Of a DNA stretch of 64,000 bases, positions 1 through 7,772 are shown piece after piece. Source of the DNA: Pseudarthrobacter sp. SSS035. GTDB lineage: Bacteria > Actinomycetota > Actinomycetes > Actinomycetales > Micrococcaceae. A model generated the notes under the pieces. It had not been told where the DNA came from, did no database searches, and saw nothing but the letters and a program-made list of their open reading frames with translations. The DNA is taken from NCBI RefSeq assembly GCF_023273875.1, contig NZ_CP096882.1, forward strand, positions 3,286,001 to 3,350,000, written 5' to 3'. Positions within the stretch are counted from its first letter, which is position 1, and every line of letters starts with the position of its first letter. The position numbers and the translations under genes were made by a program.

Positions 1-163
1 GTTCCAGGGGTGCCTCGCCGCCGCCTCCCGGGAATCCCAGGGGCTGGAAACCAATGGCCGGGACCAGCCCGATGGCCACGCCGGCCAGGACCGATACGGT
101 CCCTGCCACCAGCCATGCCTGTGTTCCGCGCGCGAACAAATGCCACAAACTCCCCAAAGTCAT
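1..163 (-). CDS. N-terminal part of a membrane protein (runs off the left edge)
   Basis: An open frame on the minus strand starts with ATG at 163 and is still open at base 1, giving about 54 residues. It begins MTLGSLWHLFARG and has one clear hydrophobic helix at about residues 17-38, followed by a Gly-rich stretch, so it is probably a membrane protein. I do not recognise the family. The start is supported by a TAGGGT element exactly six bases upstream (170-175), the leaderless pattern seen at several other genes here. It is divergent from the glycosylase-like gene starting at 201. Confidence 0.55.
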   Translation of the reverse strand, partial: MTLGSLWHLFARGTQAWLVAGTVSVLAGVAIGLVPAIGFQPLGFPGGGGEAPLE

Positions 164-169
164 GCTTAC

Positions 170-194
170 ACCCTATCGGGCCAGGTCCTACGAT
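170..194. promoter_or_regulatory. Divergent pair of -10 elements for leaderless transcripts
   Basis: Minus strand TAGGGT (170-175) lies six bases before the ATG at 163. Plus strand TACGAT (189-194) lies six bases before the ATG at 201. No separate Shine-Dalgarno sequence is needed if transcription starts at each start codon. No convincing -35 hexamers are visible. Confidence 0.45.
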
Positions 195-200
195 GAGGAC

Positions 201-1298
201 ATGGCAGTGAACCGCGTAAGCCCCAATGTGATGGGCAGGTTACGCCTTGCCTCTCAAGGACTGCTCGGTCCCGGACTCGGCTCCGTAGAGGCCGCGGTCC
301 GCTGGATGACGGCCACGCAGGCTCAGGACCTGCAGGCCGCGCTCTGGGCCATGGGCCTCCGAGTTCCGGACGCAGGTTTGACTGACGTGCGCGCCGCGCT
401 GGACAGCGGAAGGGTGGTCCGGTCCTGGCCGATGCGCGGCACCCTGCACCTGGTGGCTCCAGAGGATCTGCGCTGGATGCTGGACCTCACCACCGAGCGT
501 CTTAGCCGCATCATTGCCGGCCGGCATCGGGAACTGGACATCACCTGGGCGGACATCGAGAAGTGCCGCGACGTTGCCTTGGAGCGGATTGCGGCCGGCG
601 GTCCCGTGAGCCGGACCGAACTCTTCGAGGTGTTTGAGGCAGCCGGGCAGCCCACCACCGGCCAGCGGGGGATCCACCTCCTGGGGACGCTGTGCCGGCA
701 CGCCTGGCTGGTTCAAGGGCCATTGGCCGGTAACCAACAGTTGCTGGTGGCGTTCGATGACTGGATTCCGGTGTCGCGGGGCCTTGAGCGGCAGGAAGCG
801 ATCGCCGAGTTCATGTTTCGCTACTTCCGCAGCCACGGCCCTGCGACCGTCCGCGACTTCGCCTGGTGGACGCAGATTCCGCTGACCGACGTGCGTGCGG
901 CGTTTGAACTGGTCAGCGGGCAGTTGGTGGAGCTGGAATTCGGGGGTGCCAGCTATTGGATGTCACCGGAGACTGCGTCAATGCTCGACGACGGTGTGCC
1001 CGGCCAGCGGTCCGTCCTCCTCTTGCCGGGCTTCGACGAGTTTGTGCTGGGCTACATGGACCGGAGCCTGGTGCTGGCCCCTGAGCACGCCAACAAGATC
1101 GTCCCGGGCGGCAACGGAGTGTTCAAGAAGACCGTCGTGGCCGGGGGAGAGGTGACCGGCACATGGGCGCGGGCCGGCACCAGCCGCAGCGCCGCCGTCG
1201 TGCCTGAACTGTTCGACGAAGCCAAGCCACTTGGACCCGCTGCGCAGGCCGTGTTCAGCAAGGCCGCCGGGCAGTATCTCGCATTCCTGGACAGCTGA
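201..1298 (+). CDS. AlkZ-like winged-helix DNA glycosylase family protein (HTH_42)
   Basis: A 365-residue protein of the HTH_42/DUF1006 winged-helix family. Members include Streptomyces AlkZ and E. coli YcaQ, which excise alkylated bases and unhook DNA crosslinks. The motif TQAQDLQAALW at residues 39-49 carries the Q-x-Q signature of the AlkZ-like branch (Gln40, Gln42); the YcaQ-like branch has Q-x-D. The C-terminal part contains LLPGFDEFVLGYMDRS, typical of the family. I prefer ATG 201 because TACGAT sits six bases upstream. GTG 207 is an alternative, with GAGGA at 195-199. In-frame codons from 54 lie upstream of the promoter and are unlikely to be translated. Substrate is inferred only from family. 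Confidence 0.8.
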   Translation: MAVNRVSPNVMGRLRLASQGLLGPGLGSVEAAVRWMTATQAQDLQAALWAMGLRVPDAGLTDVRAALDSGRVVRSWPMRGTLHLVAPEDLRWMLDLTTERLSRIIAGRHRELDITWADIEKCRDVALERIAAGGPVSRTELFEVFEAAGQPTTGQRGIHLLGTLCRHAWLVQGPLAGNQQLLVAFDDWIPVSRGLERQEAIAEFMFRYFRSHGPATVRDFAWWTQIPLTDVRAAFELVSGQLVELEFGGASYWMSPETASMLDDGVPGQRSVLLLPGFDEFVLGYMDRSLVLAPEHANKIVPGGNGVFKKTVVAGGEVTGTWARAGTSRSAAVVPELFDEAKPLGPAAQAVFSKAAGQYLAFLDS

Positions 1299-1323
1299 GC
1301 CGGGCGAAAGACGCAGAAGCGGC

Positions 1324-1354
1324 CCGGGGATACCTGAATTCAGGGTGTCCCCGG
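1324..1354. terminator. Hairpin between convergent genes
   Basis: CCGGGGA (1324-1330) pairs with TCCCCGG (1348-1354), with an inner CCTGA/TCAGG stem. It lies between the ends of the glycosylase gene (+) and asd (-). There is no strong T-run, so it may act as a weak bidirectional terminator. Confidence 0.45.
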
Positions 1355-1385
1355 ACCGATTCTGTGTTCTGAAGGAGCGGGAGAG

Positions 1386-2528
1386 TTACAGGTTCCCGGT
1401 GGCGATGTTGAGCATGCGGCGCAGCGGCTCGGCGGCGCCCCAGAGCAGCTGGTCGCCCACGGTGAAGGCGCTGATGTACTCCGGGCCCATTTCCATCTTG
1501 CGGATGCGGCCCACGGGGATGTCCAGCGTGCCGGACACGGCCACGGGGGTCAGGCCTGCCATGGAGTCTTCCTTGGTGTTCGGGATGACCTTGGCCCACT
1601 CGTTGTCCTCGGCGAGGAGCTTCTCGATCTCGGCCACGGAGAGGTCCTCGCGGAGCTTCAGCGTCAGGGCCTGGGAGTGGGAGCGCATGGCGCCGATCCG
1701 GATGCACAGGCCGTCCATGACGATCCGGTTTTCGTCCGAGGTGCCCAGGATCTTGTTGGTCTCAACCCCGGCCTTCCACTCTTCCTTGGACTGCCCGTTG
1801 CCCAGGTCAGCGTCGATCCAGGGGATCAGCGAGCCGGCCAGCGGCACGCCGAACTGGGAGGCATCGATGTCGGTGCGCTGGTGGGCCAGGACCTTGCGGT
1901 CAATTTCCAGGATGGCCGACGCCGGGTCGTCCAGTTCCGAGCTGACCTCAGCGTTCAGCGTGCCGAACTGGCTGAGCAGTTCGCGCATGTGCCGCGCGCC
2001 GCCGCCGGAGGCAGCCTGGTAGGTCATGGACGTGCCCCATTCGACGAGGCCGTTCTTGAACAGCCCGCCGAGGCCCATGAGCATGCAGGAAACGGTGCAG
2101 TTGCCGCCGATGAAGTCCTTCGTTCCGTTGACCAGGCCCTTGTCGATGACGTCGCGGTTGATCGGGTCCAGCACGATGATCGAGTCGTCGTTCATGCGCA
2201 GCGTCGAGGCGGCGTCGATCCAGAGGCCGTCCCAGCCGCGGCCCCGCAGCTCGGTGTGCACGCGCTTGGTGTAGTCCCCGCCCTGGGCGGTCACAATAAT
2301 AGGCAGCTTAGCCAGCGTGTCGACGTCGAACGCGTCCTCAAGCTTGCCGGCGGCGCCAGCGGCAGCACCGGCAATCGACGGGGCGGCACCTCCCGCGTTT
2401 GACGTGGAGAAGAACACCGGGTTGATGTTGGCGAAGTCGCCCTCGTCCTGCATGCGCTGCATCAGGACGGAGCCGACCATGCCGCGCCATCCGACCAGGC
2501 CGACGGAGGGGGTAGCTGCTGTAGTCAT
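1386..2528 (-). CDS. asd: Aspartate-semialdehyde dehydrogenase
   Basis: A 380-residue enzyme that reduces aspartyl-4-phosphate to aspartate-4-semialdehyde with NADPH, the branch point to lysine/diaminopimelate, threonine and methionine. The N-terminal GLVGWRGMVGS nucleotide-binding loop and the catalytic Cys144 in GGNCTVSCM are present. Length and these motifs match the longer E. coli-type Asd rather than the ~345-residue form usually found next to lysC in actinobacteria, and no lysC is nearby. TAAACT ends six bases before the ATG (2535-2540), suggesting a leaderless mRNA. It is a single-gene unit. Confidence 0.95.
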   Translation of the reverse strand: MTTAATPSVGLVGWRGMVGSVLMQRMQDEGDFANINPVFFSTSNAGGAAPSIAGAAAGAAGKLEDAFDVDTLAKLPIIVTAQGGDYTKRVHTELRGRGWDGLWIDAASTLRMNDDSIIVLDPINRDVIDKGLVNGTKDFIGGNCTVSCMLMGLGGLFKNGLVEWGTSMTYQAASGGGARHMRELLSQFGTLNAEVSSELDDPASAILEIDRKVLAHQRTDIDASQFGVPLAGSLIPWIDADLGNGQSKEEWKAGVETNKILGTSDENRIVMDGLCIRIGAMRSHSQALTLKLREDLSVAEIEKLLAEDNEWAKVIPNTKEDSMAGLTPVAVSGTLDIPVGRIRKMEMGPEYISAFTVGDQLLWGAAEPLRRMLNIATGNL

Positions 2529-2534
2529 TCGTCC

Positions 2535-2540
2535 AGTTTA
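2535..2540 (-). promoter_or_regulatory. -10 element of asd (leaderless type)
   Basis: TAAACT on the minus strand, six bases (TCGTCC on +) from the asd ATG. No clear -35. Confidence 0.45.
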
Positions 2541-2620
2541 GACGCCGGATCGCGCAGGGCGCAGTCGGTTACGTCACTCGCGCGGGGAAGCGTACGACGG
2601 CGTGCGGGGGAAAATTGGCG

Positions 2621-2839
2621 TCAGCTGCGGTTGGTTTCCTCCAGCACCGCGGCTTTACGGAGGCGCAACGCGTAGAAGGCACCGAAGGCAAACACCTGCG
2701 TCACCACCACCAGCACGATGGCGCCGGCGATCTTGTTGCCGCCCAGGATCATGGTCAGGCCCACGATCGCAGAGAGCAGCGCGAGCAGCGGCAGCAGCAT
2801 GTAGCCCAGCACAAACAGTGTTTCCGGTTTTTTCAACAT
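2621..2839 (-). CDS. Small two-helix membrane protein downstream of dfrA
   Basis: A 72-residue protein with two hydrophobic segments (about residues 8-31 and 37-58) and a short charged C-terminus (RLRKAAVLEETNRS). Its ATG is one base after the dfrA stop, so it is probably translationally coupled and the last gene of thyA-dfrA-orf. I do not recognise a function. Its position in a folate/dTMP operon may be incidental. Confidence 0.7.
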   Translation of the reverse strand: MLKKPETLFVLGYMLLPLLALLSAIVGLTMILGGNKIAGAIVLVVVTQVFAFGAFYALRLRKAAVLEETNRS

Positions 2840-2840
2840 C

Positions 2841-3425
2841 TCAGCCTTGCGTCCTAATCCATTTAGTAAACCTGTAGCGCGTTCCGTTGGCCGCCGTCAG
2901 CCACCCGTCTGGCGGGACGGACGCCGCCGCCTCCCAGGTCTCATCGAGCTCCGGAGCGAACGTGTCGCCGTCGGCCTCCACATCGATGGTGGTGACCACC
3001 GCGACGTTGGCGAGTTCAGTGGACTGGCGGAAGACTTCGCCGCCGCCCAGGATCCAGACAGTCCCGCCGCCGTCGACGAACTGCGACTCAAGGAGCGCAT
3101 CATCCAGGGAGGGGACCACGACGGCGCCCTCCGCCTCGGGCAATTGGCCCCAGTTTTTCTGCCGGGTGATCACAATGTTCGTCCGTCCGGGCAGGGGACG
3201 GTACTTGTCCGCGAAGGACAGCCACGTCTTGCGGCCCATGATCACGGGGTGCCCCATGGTGAGCCGGTTGAAGTGCTTGAGGTCCTCAGGGAGGTGCCAG
3301 GGCATGTCGCCGTCCTTGCCGATCACACCGCCGGACGTCTGCGCCCACACAAGGCCGACGCCGGTCACGGAACCGGCGAGTTCCTGCGTGAAGTCCTGGG
3401 GGTCTGCTGCGTTCTCGGTGCTCAT
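2841..3425 (-). CDS. dfrA: Dihydrofolate reductase
   Basis: A 194-residue enzyme that reduces dihydrofolate to tetrahydrofolate with NADPH, regenerating the folate oxidised by ThyA. The core begins at about residue 22 with GVGLVWAQTSGGVIGKDG. MPWHLPEDLKHF carries the Trp and the acidic substrate residue, and MGRKTW and IVITR are the NADPH-side motifs. There is a ~20-residue N-terminal extension compared with E. coli FolA. Its start overlaps the thyA stop by four bases (ATGA), so thyA and dfrA are coupled. Confidence 0.95.
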   Translation of the reverse strand: MSTENAADPQDFTQELAGSVTGVGLVWAQTSGGVIGKDGDMPWHLPEDLKHFNRLTMGHPVIMGRKTWLSFADKYRPLPGRTNIVITRQKNWGQLPEAEGAVVVPSLDDALLESQFVDGGGTVWILGGGEVFRQSTELANVAVVTTIDVEADGDTFAPELDETWEAAASVPPDGWLTAANGTRYRFTKWIRTQG

Positions 3426-4225
3426 ACGGCGATCGGGGCCTTGATTGTGGGGTGGTGCTGGTACCCCACCACTTCGAAGTCCTCGAGCGTGTAGTCGAAG
3501 ATCGACGCCGGCTTCCGGGTGATCTTCAGCTGCGGGTATTCATACGGCTCCCGGTCCAGCTGCTTCAGGACCTGGTCCATGTGGTTCTCGTAGATGTGGA
3601 CGTCGCCGCCTGTCCAGACAAACTCGCCAGGCTCCAGCCCCACCTGCTGCGCAATCATGCAGGTGAGCAGGGCGTAGGAGGCGATGTTGAAGGGCACGCC
3701 CAGGAACATGTCCGCCGAGCGCTGGTACAGCTGGCAGGACAGTTTGCCGTCAGCCACATAGAACTGGAAGAACGCGTGGCACGGGGGCAGCGCCATGTCC
3801 TTGAGCTCCGAGACGTTCCAGGCAGACACGATATGCCGGCGGGAGTCCGGGTTGGTTTTGAGGTTCTCCACCAGCTCGGCGATCTGGTCAACATGGCCGC
3901 CGTCAGGGGTGGGCCAGCTGCGCCACTGGACGCCGTAGACGGGGCCCAGTTCGCCGTCTGCGTCAGCCCACTCGTTCCAGATGCTCACGCCCTGGTCCTG
4001 CATCCATTTGACGTTCGATTCGCCGCGCAGGAACCACAGCAGTTCCACCGCCACGGACTTGAAATGCACGCGTTTGGTGGTGATCAGCGGGAAGCTCCGG
4101 CCAAGGTCAAAGCGCAGTTGACGGCCGAAAACGCTGGTGGTTCCGGTGCCCGTGCGGTCGGATTTGTGCGTGCCATGGGCCAGGACATCGCGCAGGAGGT
4201 CTTCATAAGGAGTCGGAATGCTCAC
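3422..4225 (-). CDS. thyA: Thymidylate synthase
   Basis: A 267-residue enzyme that methylates dUMP to dTMP using methylene-tetrahydrofolate, producing dihydrofolate for the overlapping dfrA. The catalytic Cys149 is in ALPPCHAFFQF; the phosphate-binding arginines are in SDRTGTGT and PDSRRHIVSAWN. Length matches E. coli ThyA (264). The start is GTG at 4225, with TAGACT exactly six bases upstream (4232-4237), so a leaderless transcript is predicted. Confidence 0.96.
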   Translation of the reverse strand: MSIPTPYEDLLRDVLAHGTHKSDRTGTGTTSVFGRQLRFDLGRSFPLITTKRVHFKSVAVELLWFLRGESNVKWMQDQGVSIWNEWADADGELGPVYGVQWRSWPTPDGGHVDQIAELVENLKTNPDSRRHIVSAWNVSELKDMALPPCHAFFQFYVADGKLSCQLYQRSADMFLGVPFNIASYALLTCMIAQQVGLEPGEFVWTGGDVHIYENHMDQVLKQLDREPYEYPQLKITRKPASIFDYTLEDFEVVGYQHHPTIKAPIAV

Positions 4226-4231
4226 GGCTAA

Positions 4232-4237
4232 AGTCTA
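4232..4237 (-). promoter_or_regulatory. -10 element of thyA-dfrA (leaderless type)
   Basis: TAGACT on the minus strand with six bases to the GTG start of thyA. No consensus -35 at 17-18 bases. Confidence 0.45.
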
Positions 4238-4394
4238 CCGGGCCAAGCCCTGCCGACCGCGCAAGCGTCCCGCGGCCGGCCTCAGCGTTGGCCGCCGGCC
4301 GCGCATCGGATCAGCCCTTCCTCAGCTTGCCGCGGACCAGATCGAGCAGCAGTTCATCGGTGAGCCGGGCGTCGCGGCCGGGCGTGCCGAAAAC

Positions 4395-5364
4395 CTAGTC
4401 GTCGAAGGGCTTGAACTGCTCCACTGCCACGATGCGGCGCCTGTTGTCGATGGCCACGTGGCACACCACCAGCTCACCAGGGGACAGGTACGGATCGGCG
4501 TCCGGCAGGAGCGCGCGCACGCGGCCTGGCATGTGCTTGCCCAGCTGGCCCAGGATGGTGGGCAGGGCGGGGCGGTGCGTGCAGACGGCGACGGGCCGTG
4601 CCTTCTCCAGGAGCGACTCAATGGCGGCAGCGGTTTTTTTTGGGAGTCCTGGCGTGCCGGTGTTCCGTCAGCGCTTCCACCACTTTGACCTTGGCCCCTG
4701 TTGCCCTCAGGTATGGGGCCACGGTTGACACGCAGCGCTGCCAGGGACTCGTCACCACGCGCGGCGGCTTCCAGACCTGCAGCAGCCGGCTGACGGCCTG
4801 CGCCTGCCTGATTCCCGTCGCGGCCAGGGGCCGTTCACCCTCGGCTTTGGACCAGGACGAGCGGGGCTTGGCCTTTGCATGCCGCACCACAATCAGCGGC
4901 CACGTGTTGAGGTCACCCCGGCCATGGGCTGCCCGCAGATACTCCAAGGGAACGACGTCGGTCGGATTGGACAGCAGCCCCGCGGCCGTTTCAGGGGCGC
5001 ACCACACCACGCGGTCCACCTCCTTGCCGTCGGGAATGAGGCGGGCGCCGTTGACGTGGACCGCCCAATAGTGGACCACCTTCAGTCCCGTCGGTACCCG
5101 GTAGTGGATCGGCGGCAGCGGAATGCCCAGGGGCGCATCAAGTCCGATCTCCTCCTGCACCTCACGGGCCGCGCATTCGGGAAGGGTCTCACCGGCGTCG
5201 ATCTTGCCCTTGGGCCAGGACCAGTCGTCATACCGCGGACGATGGATCAGCAGGACTTCGAGACCTTCGGAGTTGATACGCCAGGGCAGTGCCCCGGCCG
5301 CGACGACGGCGACTGCCTCGCCGGGATGGTCTGTTTGGTCTGCTACGAGGATGTCGCTCGCCAA
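4395..5364 (-). pseudogene. MutT1-like Nudix hydrolase/histidine phosphatase, frameshifted at an A8 tract
   Basis: A two-domain protein like mycobacterial MutT1. The Nudix box (Gly53, Glu59, Arg67-Glu68, Glu71-Glu72) is complete and should hydrolyse (d)NTP-like substrates. A histidine-phosphatase domain starts at RHAKAK (His162). As sequenced, the frame ends at 4618 after 248 residues, just past eight A's (plus-strand T at 4634-4641). With seven A's the frame continues TPKKTAAAIESLLEKA and VCTHRPALPTILG, which holds the family's second catalytic His, and stops at 4395 (322 residues). So it is a one-base insertion, a sequencing error, or a slippage site. It starts 10 bases after ppk1, as a second operon gene. 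Without correction the coding part is 4618-5364. Confidence 0.8.
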
Positions 5365-5374
5365 CGCCGTAGCC

Positions 5375-7624
5375 CTACCGCCGGCTCAGGCTGCGCTGGC
5401 GGGTGCGCGACGCCAGCAGCCAGGACTGGATGTCGTCGAGGTGGCTGCCGTCGTCGGCAATGTGGTGCCGGTTCCACATGCCCTGGCTATCCAGATGCCA
5501 GCTGGCTGTCTCCGGATCCATGTAGCGGCGCAACAGGTTAAGGACGTAGCTGATGTCGTCGGGATTGGACAGCTGGACCAGGGCCTCGACCCTGCGGTCC
5601 AGGTTCCGGTGCATCATGTCCGCCGAGCCGATGTAAACCACAGGATCGCCGCCGTTGGCAAAGGCGAACACCCGGGAGTGTTCCAGGAATCGGCCCAGCA
5701 CGGAGCGCACGGTGATGTTGTCGCTGAGGCCCGGAACGCCGGGACGCAGCGAGCAGATGCCGCGCACAATGACGTCAACCATCACGCCGGCCTGGGACGC
5801 GCGGTAAAGGGAGTCGATGATGGCTTCGTCCACTATGGAGTTGACCTTGATCTGCACCCTGGCGGCCAGTCCGGCCCGGGCGTTGCGGATCTCGGTCTCG
5901 ATGCGGTCGATCAGCCCGGAGCGGACAGAGCGCGGAGCAACCAGGAGCCGTTTGAACGTGGACTTCGGAGCATAGCCGGAGAGCTGGTTGAACAGTTTGG
6001 AAAGGTCCTCGCCCACCTGGTCATTGGCGGTCAGCAGGCCAAGGTCCTCGTAGTAGCGGGCCGTGCGGGGATGGTAGTTGCCGGTGCCGATGTGGCAGTA
6101 GCGGCGGAGCCCGTCCACTTCCTGGCGGACCACCAGCGACAGCTTGCAGTGGGTTTTCAGGCCCACGATGCCGTAGACCACGTGGACGCCCGCCTGTTCC
6201 AGCTTGCGGGCCCAGGAGATATTGGCCTGCTCGTCGAACCGGGCCTTGATCTCCACGAGGGCCAGCACCTGCTTGCCGGCCTCGGCGGCATCGATCAGGG
6301 CGTCAACGATGGGGGAGTCGCCCGAGGTCCGGTACAGGGTCTGCTTGATGGCCTGGACCTTGGGGTCCGCGGCCGCCTGTTCCAGGAACGCCTGAACGGA
6401 GGTGGAGAAGGAATCGTACGGGTGGTGAAGCAGGATGTCGCGGCGGCGCATGGCCGAGAAAACGTTGGCGGCCTTGGACGTCTCGGACTCGTTGAGGAAC
6501 CGGGACGTGTGCGGCATGTGCTTGGGGTAGTGAAGGTCGGCACGGTCAATTCCGGCAATGACGGACAGGCCGCGGAGGTCCAACGGAGCCGGGAGCGAGT
6601 ACACCTCGGACTCGTCCACTCCGAGCTCACGGATGAGCAGGGCCCGGATGTTCGGGTTGATGTCGTGGGTGACCTCGAGGCGGACGGGCGGGCCGAACCG
6701 GCGGCGCAGCAGTTCCTTCTCCAGCGCCTGCAGGAGGTTCTCGGCGTCGTCCTCTTCCACTTCGAGGTCCTCGTTGCGGGTGACGCGGAAGATGTGGTGT
6801 TCCAGGACTTCCATGCCGGCGAAGAGCTTGTCCAGGTGGACGGCGATGACTTCCTCCAACGCGATGAAACGCGCCACGCGTCCCGCCACGGCCCCGGCCC
6901 GCGGACCGTCGATGGAGATCAGGCGGGGAAGCTGGTCCGGAACCTTGAGGCGGGCGAAAAGTTCCTTGTCACTCACGGGGTTGCGGACCACCACGGCCAG
7001 GTTGAGGGAGAGGCCCGAAATGTAGGGGAACGGGTGTGCCGGGTCCACGGCCAGCGGCGTCAGGATCGGGAAGACCTTTTCGGCGAACATGGCGCTGAGC
7101 TGCTGCTTGGCGGCGTCGTCCAGTTCGTCCCAGTGCATCAGGTGGATGTGCTCGTAGGCCAGGGCGGGGCGGATCTGTTCGGCGTAGACCTGGGCATGGC
7201 GCTGCTGGAGGCGGTGGGCTTCGTCGCCGATCTTCTCCAGCACCTCCACAGGGCTGAGGCCGGCAGGCGAAGGCACGGCGAGGTTGGTGGCGATGCGCCG
7301 CTTCAGGCCTGCCACGCGGACCATAAAGAACTCGTCCAGGTTGGACGCGAAAATGGACAGGAACCCCACGCGTTCCAGGAGGTGGAGCGAGGGATCTTCG
7401 GCGAGTTCCAGGACGCGGGAGTTGAAAGCCAGCCAGCTGAGTTCGCGGTCCAGGAAACGGTCCGGCCGGATGTCCCCTTCGGGCACAAGGCTGGGCGCAA
7501 ACTCGGGGATGTCGATCCGGTCCTGCGTTGCGCGCGAGGCAGGGACTTCGGATGAGCCGAAGCGCGCGCGCACCGGCGCTGAAGCGCCCTCGGACGTGAC
7601 TGTTCCGGCGGGTTCCGGTTTCAT
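5375..7624 (-). CDS. ppk1: Polyphosphate kinase 1
   Basis: A 749-residue enzyme that reversibly polymerises ATP gamma-phosphate into polyphosphate. It has the N-terminal RFLDRELSWLAFNSRVLE and FASNLDEFFMVRVAG motifs, and the PLD-like catalytic core with GLKTHCKLSLVVR (phospho-accepting His) and HIGTGNYHPRTARYYED. I chose ATG 7624 because AGGAGAG lies just upstream; an in-frame ATG at 7708 would add 28 unlikely residues. The MutT1-like gene follows after 10 bases, an arrangement consistent with joint nucleotide/phosphate housekeeping. Confidence 0.95.
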   Translation of the reverse strand: MKPEPAGTVTSEGASAPVRARFGSSEVPASRATQDRIDIPEFAPSLVPEGDIRPDRFLDRELSWLAFNSRVLELAEDPSLHLLERVGFLSIFASNLDEFFMVRVAGLKRRIATNLAVPSPAGLSPVEVLEKIGDEAHRLQQRHAQVYAEQIRPALAYEHIHLMHWDELDDAAKQQLSAMFAEKVFPILTPLAVDPAHPFPYISGLSLNLAVVVRNPVSDKELFARLKVPDQLPRLISIDGPRAGAVAGRVARFIALEEVIAVHLDKLFAGMEVLEHHIFRVTRNEDLEVEEDDAENLLQALEKELLRRRFGPPVRLEVTHDINPNIRALLIRELGVDESEVYSLPAPLDLRGLSVIAGIDRADLHYPKHMPHTSRFLNESETSKAANVFSAMRRRDILLHHPYDSFSTSVQAFLEQAAADPKVQAIKQTLYRTSGDSPIVDALIDAAEAGKQVLALVEIKARFDEQANISWARKLEQAGVHVVYGIVGLKTHCKLSLVVRQEVDGLRRYCHIGTGNYHPRTARYYEDLGLLTANDQVGEDLSKLFNQLSGYAPKSTFKRLLVAPRSVRSGLIDRIETEIRNARAGLAARVQIKVNSIVDEAIIDSLYRASQAGVMVDVIVRGICSLRPGVPGLSDNITVRSVLGRFLEHSRVFAFANGGDPVVYIGSADMMHRNLDRRVEALVQLSNPDDISYVLNLLRRYMDPETASWHLDSQGMWNRHHIADDGSHLDDIQSWLLASRTRQRSLSRR

Positions 7625-7772
7625 GGTCTCTCCTTTTACCTGGCGCTTGATGCTGGCCCTCGGCCGGCGCGGTTCTTTACCAACCTTACAATCAATCAGG
7701 GTCCACAAGCCCTAGATTTCGGGCCACCCGAAGTCGTTAGTCACACGAGTGGGATAACTCACCCGGGTGCCA

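Noticed and set aside
5123..7555. An 810-codon open frame on the plus strand opposite ppk1
   Set aside because: It mirrors ppk1 in high-GC sequence, has no recognisable motif, and ppk1 has full catalytic motifs and a ribosome site.
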